DNA from: Chitinophagaceae bacterium
Lineage (GTDB): Bacteria; Bacteroidota; Bacteroidia; Chitinophagales; Chitinophagaceae
Length of the DNA: 6,328 nt
NCBI GenBank assembly: GCA_003526435.1
Contig: DPWF01000032.1
Coordinates: 1 to 6,328, forward strand
Direction: 5' to 3'
The first letter of the stretch is position 1; the number at the start of each line of letters is the position of its first letter. The notes beneath the pieces were generated by a model. That model was not told the origin of the DNA and made no database searches. It saw only the letters and a program-made list of their open reading frames with translations. Made by a program: the position numbers and the translations under genes. Shown here piece after piece: positions 4,964 to 6,328 of this stretch.

Positions 4964-6145
4964 ATGACCAACAACCTCACTGCTGAAAAGTGGCGAATAT
5001 CTTCCATTGATATCCTCCGCGGACTTGTAATGATCATCATGGCACTCGATCATGTGCGCGACTTCTTTCATATCTCTGCCATGGTAGAAGACCCCACCAA
5101 TCTGAATACCACCACACCCACTTTATTTTTTACCCGGTGGATCACACACTACTGTGCACCGGTGTTTGTTTTCTTATCGGGTACATCCGCTTTTTTATCC
5201 GGACAGAAAAAGACCAAAAAAGAACTCTCTTCCTTCCTGTTAAAACGTGGATTGTTTCTGATGCTGCTGGAAATAGTGGTCGTTAACTTTTTGATTGTAT
5301 TTGATCCGCTCTATCGCTTTATCGGCTTACAGGTAATCTGGGTCATTGGTTTATCAATGGTGATCCTGTCATTCTTAATTTACCTGCCATTGCGTGTGCT
5401 GTTCATCATTGGTATTGTAATGGTTGCCGGGCATAATATGCTCGACGGCTTTAATTACAATAACATGAATGAAATACCATTCTGGCATGCTTTCTTTCAC
5501 CAGCAAATGTTTACCAGTTATGCTGAGGGCAGATTCTTTGCCGTGTTATATCCTTTAATACCCTGGCCCGGTGTTATGTTACTGGGTTATTGTATGGGTG
5601 CATGGTATGTAAAAGAATTTGATGCCGCCAAACGCAAACGTTTATTGCTTGGCTGGGGACTCACTACCATCGCCGCTTTCTTCATACTCCGCTGGGTGAA
5701 TGTATATGGCGATCTGGTACCATGGTCTACCCAGAAAGATAATACCATGACCATCATTTCTTTTTTCAACGTCACCAAATATCCGCCATCCTTATTGTAT
5801 TTGTGTATGACGCTGGGCCCTGCTTTATTATTACTCATCTGGCTCGAAAAAGTAAAAGCAGGCTGGACAAATGTGGTGAGTGTGTATGGTCGTGTACCGA
5901 TGTTTTATTATCTCCTGCATTTCTTTACCATTCATGTACTTTGTATCATCGCATTCTTTGCTGTAGGCAGACCCCTGAGCGATATGGCAGCAGGTAATTT
6001 TGCATTCCGTCCCAATGATTTCGGATTCACCCTGCCAATAGTGTACCTGATATGGATTGCTGTGGTAGCAGGTCTTTACCCATTATGTAAACGGTACGAT
6101 ACGTTTAAGCAGCATAATAAAAGGTGGTGGACGGGGTATTTATAG
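4964..6145 (+). CDS. DUF1624 / HGSNAT-like multipass membrane acyltransferase
   Basis: This 393-residue integral membrane protein has about ten hydrophobic segments (roughly residues 17-37, 62-80, 92-115, 121-140, 141-157, 191-213, 226-244, 275-294, 304-332 and 354-375). The N-terminal motif SIDILRGLVMIIMALDHVRD (residues 14-33) marks the DUF1624 group (COG3503), related to the catalytic region of heparan-alpha-glucosaminide N-acetyltransferase and to YeiB-type proteins. The conserved LDHxR carries His30, equivalent in position to the histidine proposed as acetyl carrier in HGSNAT. Further conserved pieces are FVFLSGTSAFLSG (68-80), KYPPSLLYLCMTLGP (272-286) and GRVPMFYYLLHFFTIH (309-324). 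The likely role is passing an acyl group across the membrane onto a sugar or envelope glycan; the substrate is unknown. Length and both ends look complete. The ATG at 4964 is the first in frame after the promoter-like site, and no Shine-Dalgarno is seen. It ends in TAG, and a 7-bp repeat block starts two bases later. Confidence 0.85.
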   Translation: MTNNLTAEKWRISSIDILRGLVMIIMALDHVRDFFHISAMVEDPTNLNTTTPTLFFTRWITHYCAPVFVFLSGTSAFLSGQKKTKKELSSFLLKRGLFLMLLEIVVVNFLIVFDPLYRFIGLQVIWVIGLSMVILSFLIYLPLRVLFIIGIVMVAGHNMLDGFNYNNMNEIPFWHAFFHQQMFTSYAEGRFFAVLYPLIPWPGVMLLGYCMGAWYVKEFDAAKRKRLLLGWGLTTIAAFFILRWVNVYGDLVPWSTQKDNTMTIISFFNVTKYPPSLLYLCMTLGPALLLLIWLEKVKAGWTNVVSVYGRVPMFYYLLHFFTIHVLCIIAFFAVGRPLSDMAAGNFAFRPNDFGFTLPIVYLIWIAVVAGLYPLCKRYDTFKQHNKRWWTGYL

Positions 6146-6147
6146 GG

Positions 6148-6182
6148 GTGAATGGTCAATGGTCAATCGTGAATCGTGAATG
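6148..6182 (+). repeat. Five 7-bp repeats after the DUF1624 stop codon
   Basis: The five units are GTGAATG, GTCAATG, GTCAATC, GTGAATC, GTGAATG. Positions 6152-6167 (AATGGTCA... region) are the exact complement of the first part of the array at 6234-6249, so the transcript could fold into a 16-bp perfect stem, about 20 bp with one mismatch, closing a loop of roughly 66 nt. This may act as a terminator-like or RNA-protecting structure. The 51-bp spacer (6183-6233) holds no gene that I can support. Confidence 0.75.
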
Positions 6183-6233
6183 AAAAAAGTTTTGCAAGTA
6201 CACAATAACCCCCATCACAGCCAAGTTTTTCTT

Positions 6234-6320
6234 ATTGACCATTGACCATTGACCATTGACCATTGACCATTGACCATTGACCATTGACCATTGACCATTG
6301 ACCATTGACCATTGACCATT
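6234..6320. repeat. Perfect tandem array: ATTGACC x 12 plus ATT
   Basis: Twelve identical 7-bp units run without a single mismatch from 6234 to 6317, followed by three bases of a thirteenth. Perfect identity suggests recent expansion by slipped-strand replication. Seven is not a multiple of three and no gene crosses it, so it is non-coding. The copy number is likely to vary between strains and may be misassembled in short-read data. Confidence 0.97.
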
Positions 6321-6328
6321 ACTATTTA

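Noticed and set aside
6234..6320. CRISPR array
   Set aside because: The units are 7 bp, directly adjacent and have no spacers, and no cas genes are present. This is a simple tandem repeat.

Overview
The window looks like chromosomal DNA of a member of the phylum Bacteroidota, most plausibly of the Chitinophagaceae or a relative. Three things support this. Start codons lack clear Shine-Dalgarno sequences. Promoter-like sites follow the Bacteroidota pattern (TTTG, about 19-22 nt, then TAnnTTTG) rather than the E. coli pattern. The DapA, AccA and DUF1624-type proteins also look like Bacteroidota versions. The family-level placement is an inference from overall impression, not from a search.

Layout from left to right. 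Positions 1-287 (minus) hold the N-terminal part of a GNAT acetyltransferase that runs off the left edge. Divergent from it, 369-1421 (plus) encodes a two-helix membrane histidine kinase interrupted by one in-frame TAA at 891-893, exactly between its phosphoacceptor and ATP-binding domains. A long hairpin with 23-bp perfect arms (24 bp with the outer C-G pair) fills the gap to a convergent gene at 1514-2410 (minus), which encodes a secreted HEFSH-type putative zinc metallopeptidase. Next on the minus strand come dapA (lysine/diaminopimelate synthesis), followed by an intrinsic terminator, and accA (fatty-acid synthesis). The gap between dapA and accA carries two blocks of degenerate 7-bp repeats. 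Upstream of accA, two divergent promoters stand back to back: one fires into accA, the other into a tRNA-Asp(GUC) gene with its own intrinsic terminator. Then comes a spacer-free 42-bp perfect palindrome, whose right end overlaps the putative -33 element of the last gene (4964-6145, plus), a DUF1624/HGSNAT-like multipass membrane acyltransferase. Right after that gene's stop codon the 7-bp repeat family returns: a short block of five units, a 51-bp spacer, and a perfect array of twelve ATTGACC units in the complementary orientation.

The genes do not form one pathway. dapA, accA and tRNA-Asp are housekeeping genes, and the others are single accessory functions. I see no phage, plasmid, CRISPR, toxin-antitoxin or defence genes and no sign of a large novel system. 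What merits a second look is non-coding structure and one broken gene: the kinase split at a domain boundary, the two long palindromes, and the 7-bp repeats placed directly after two stop codons.
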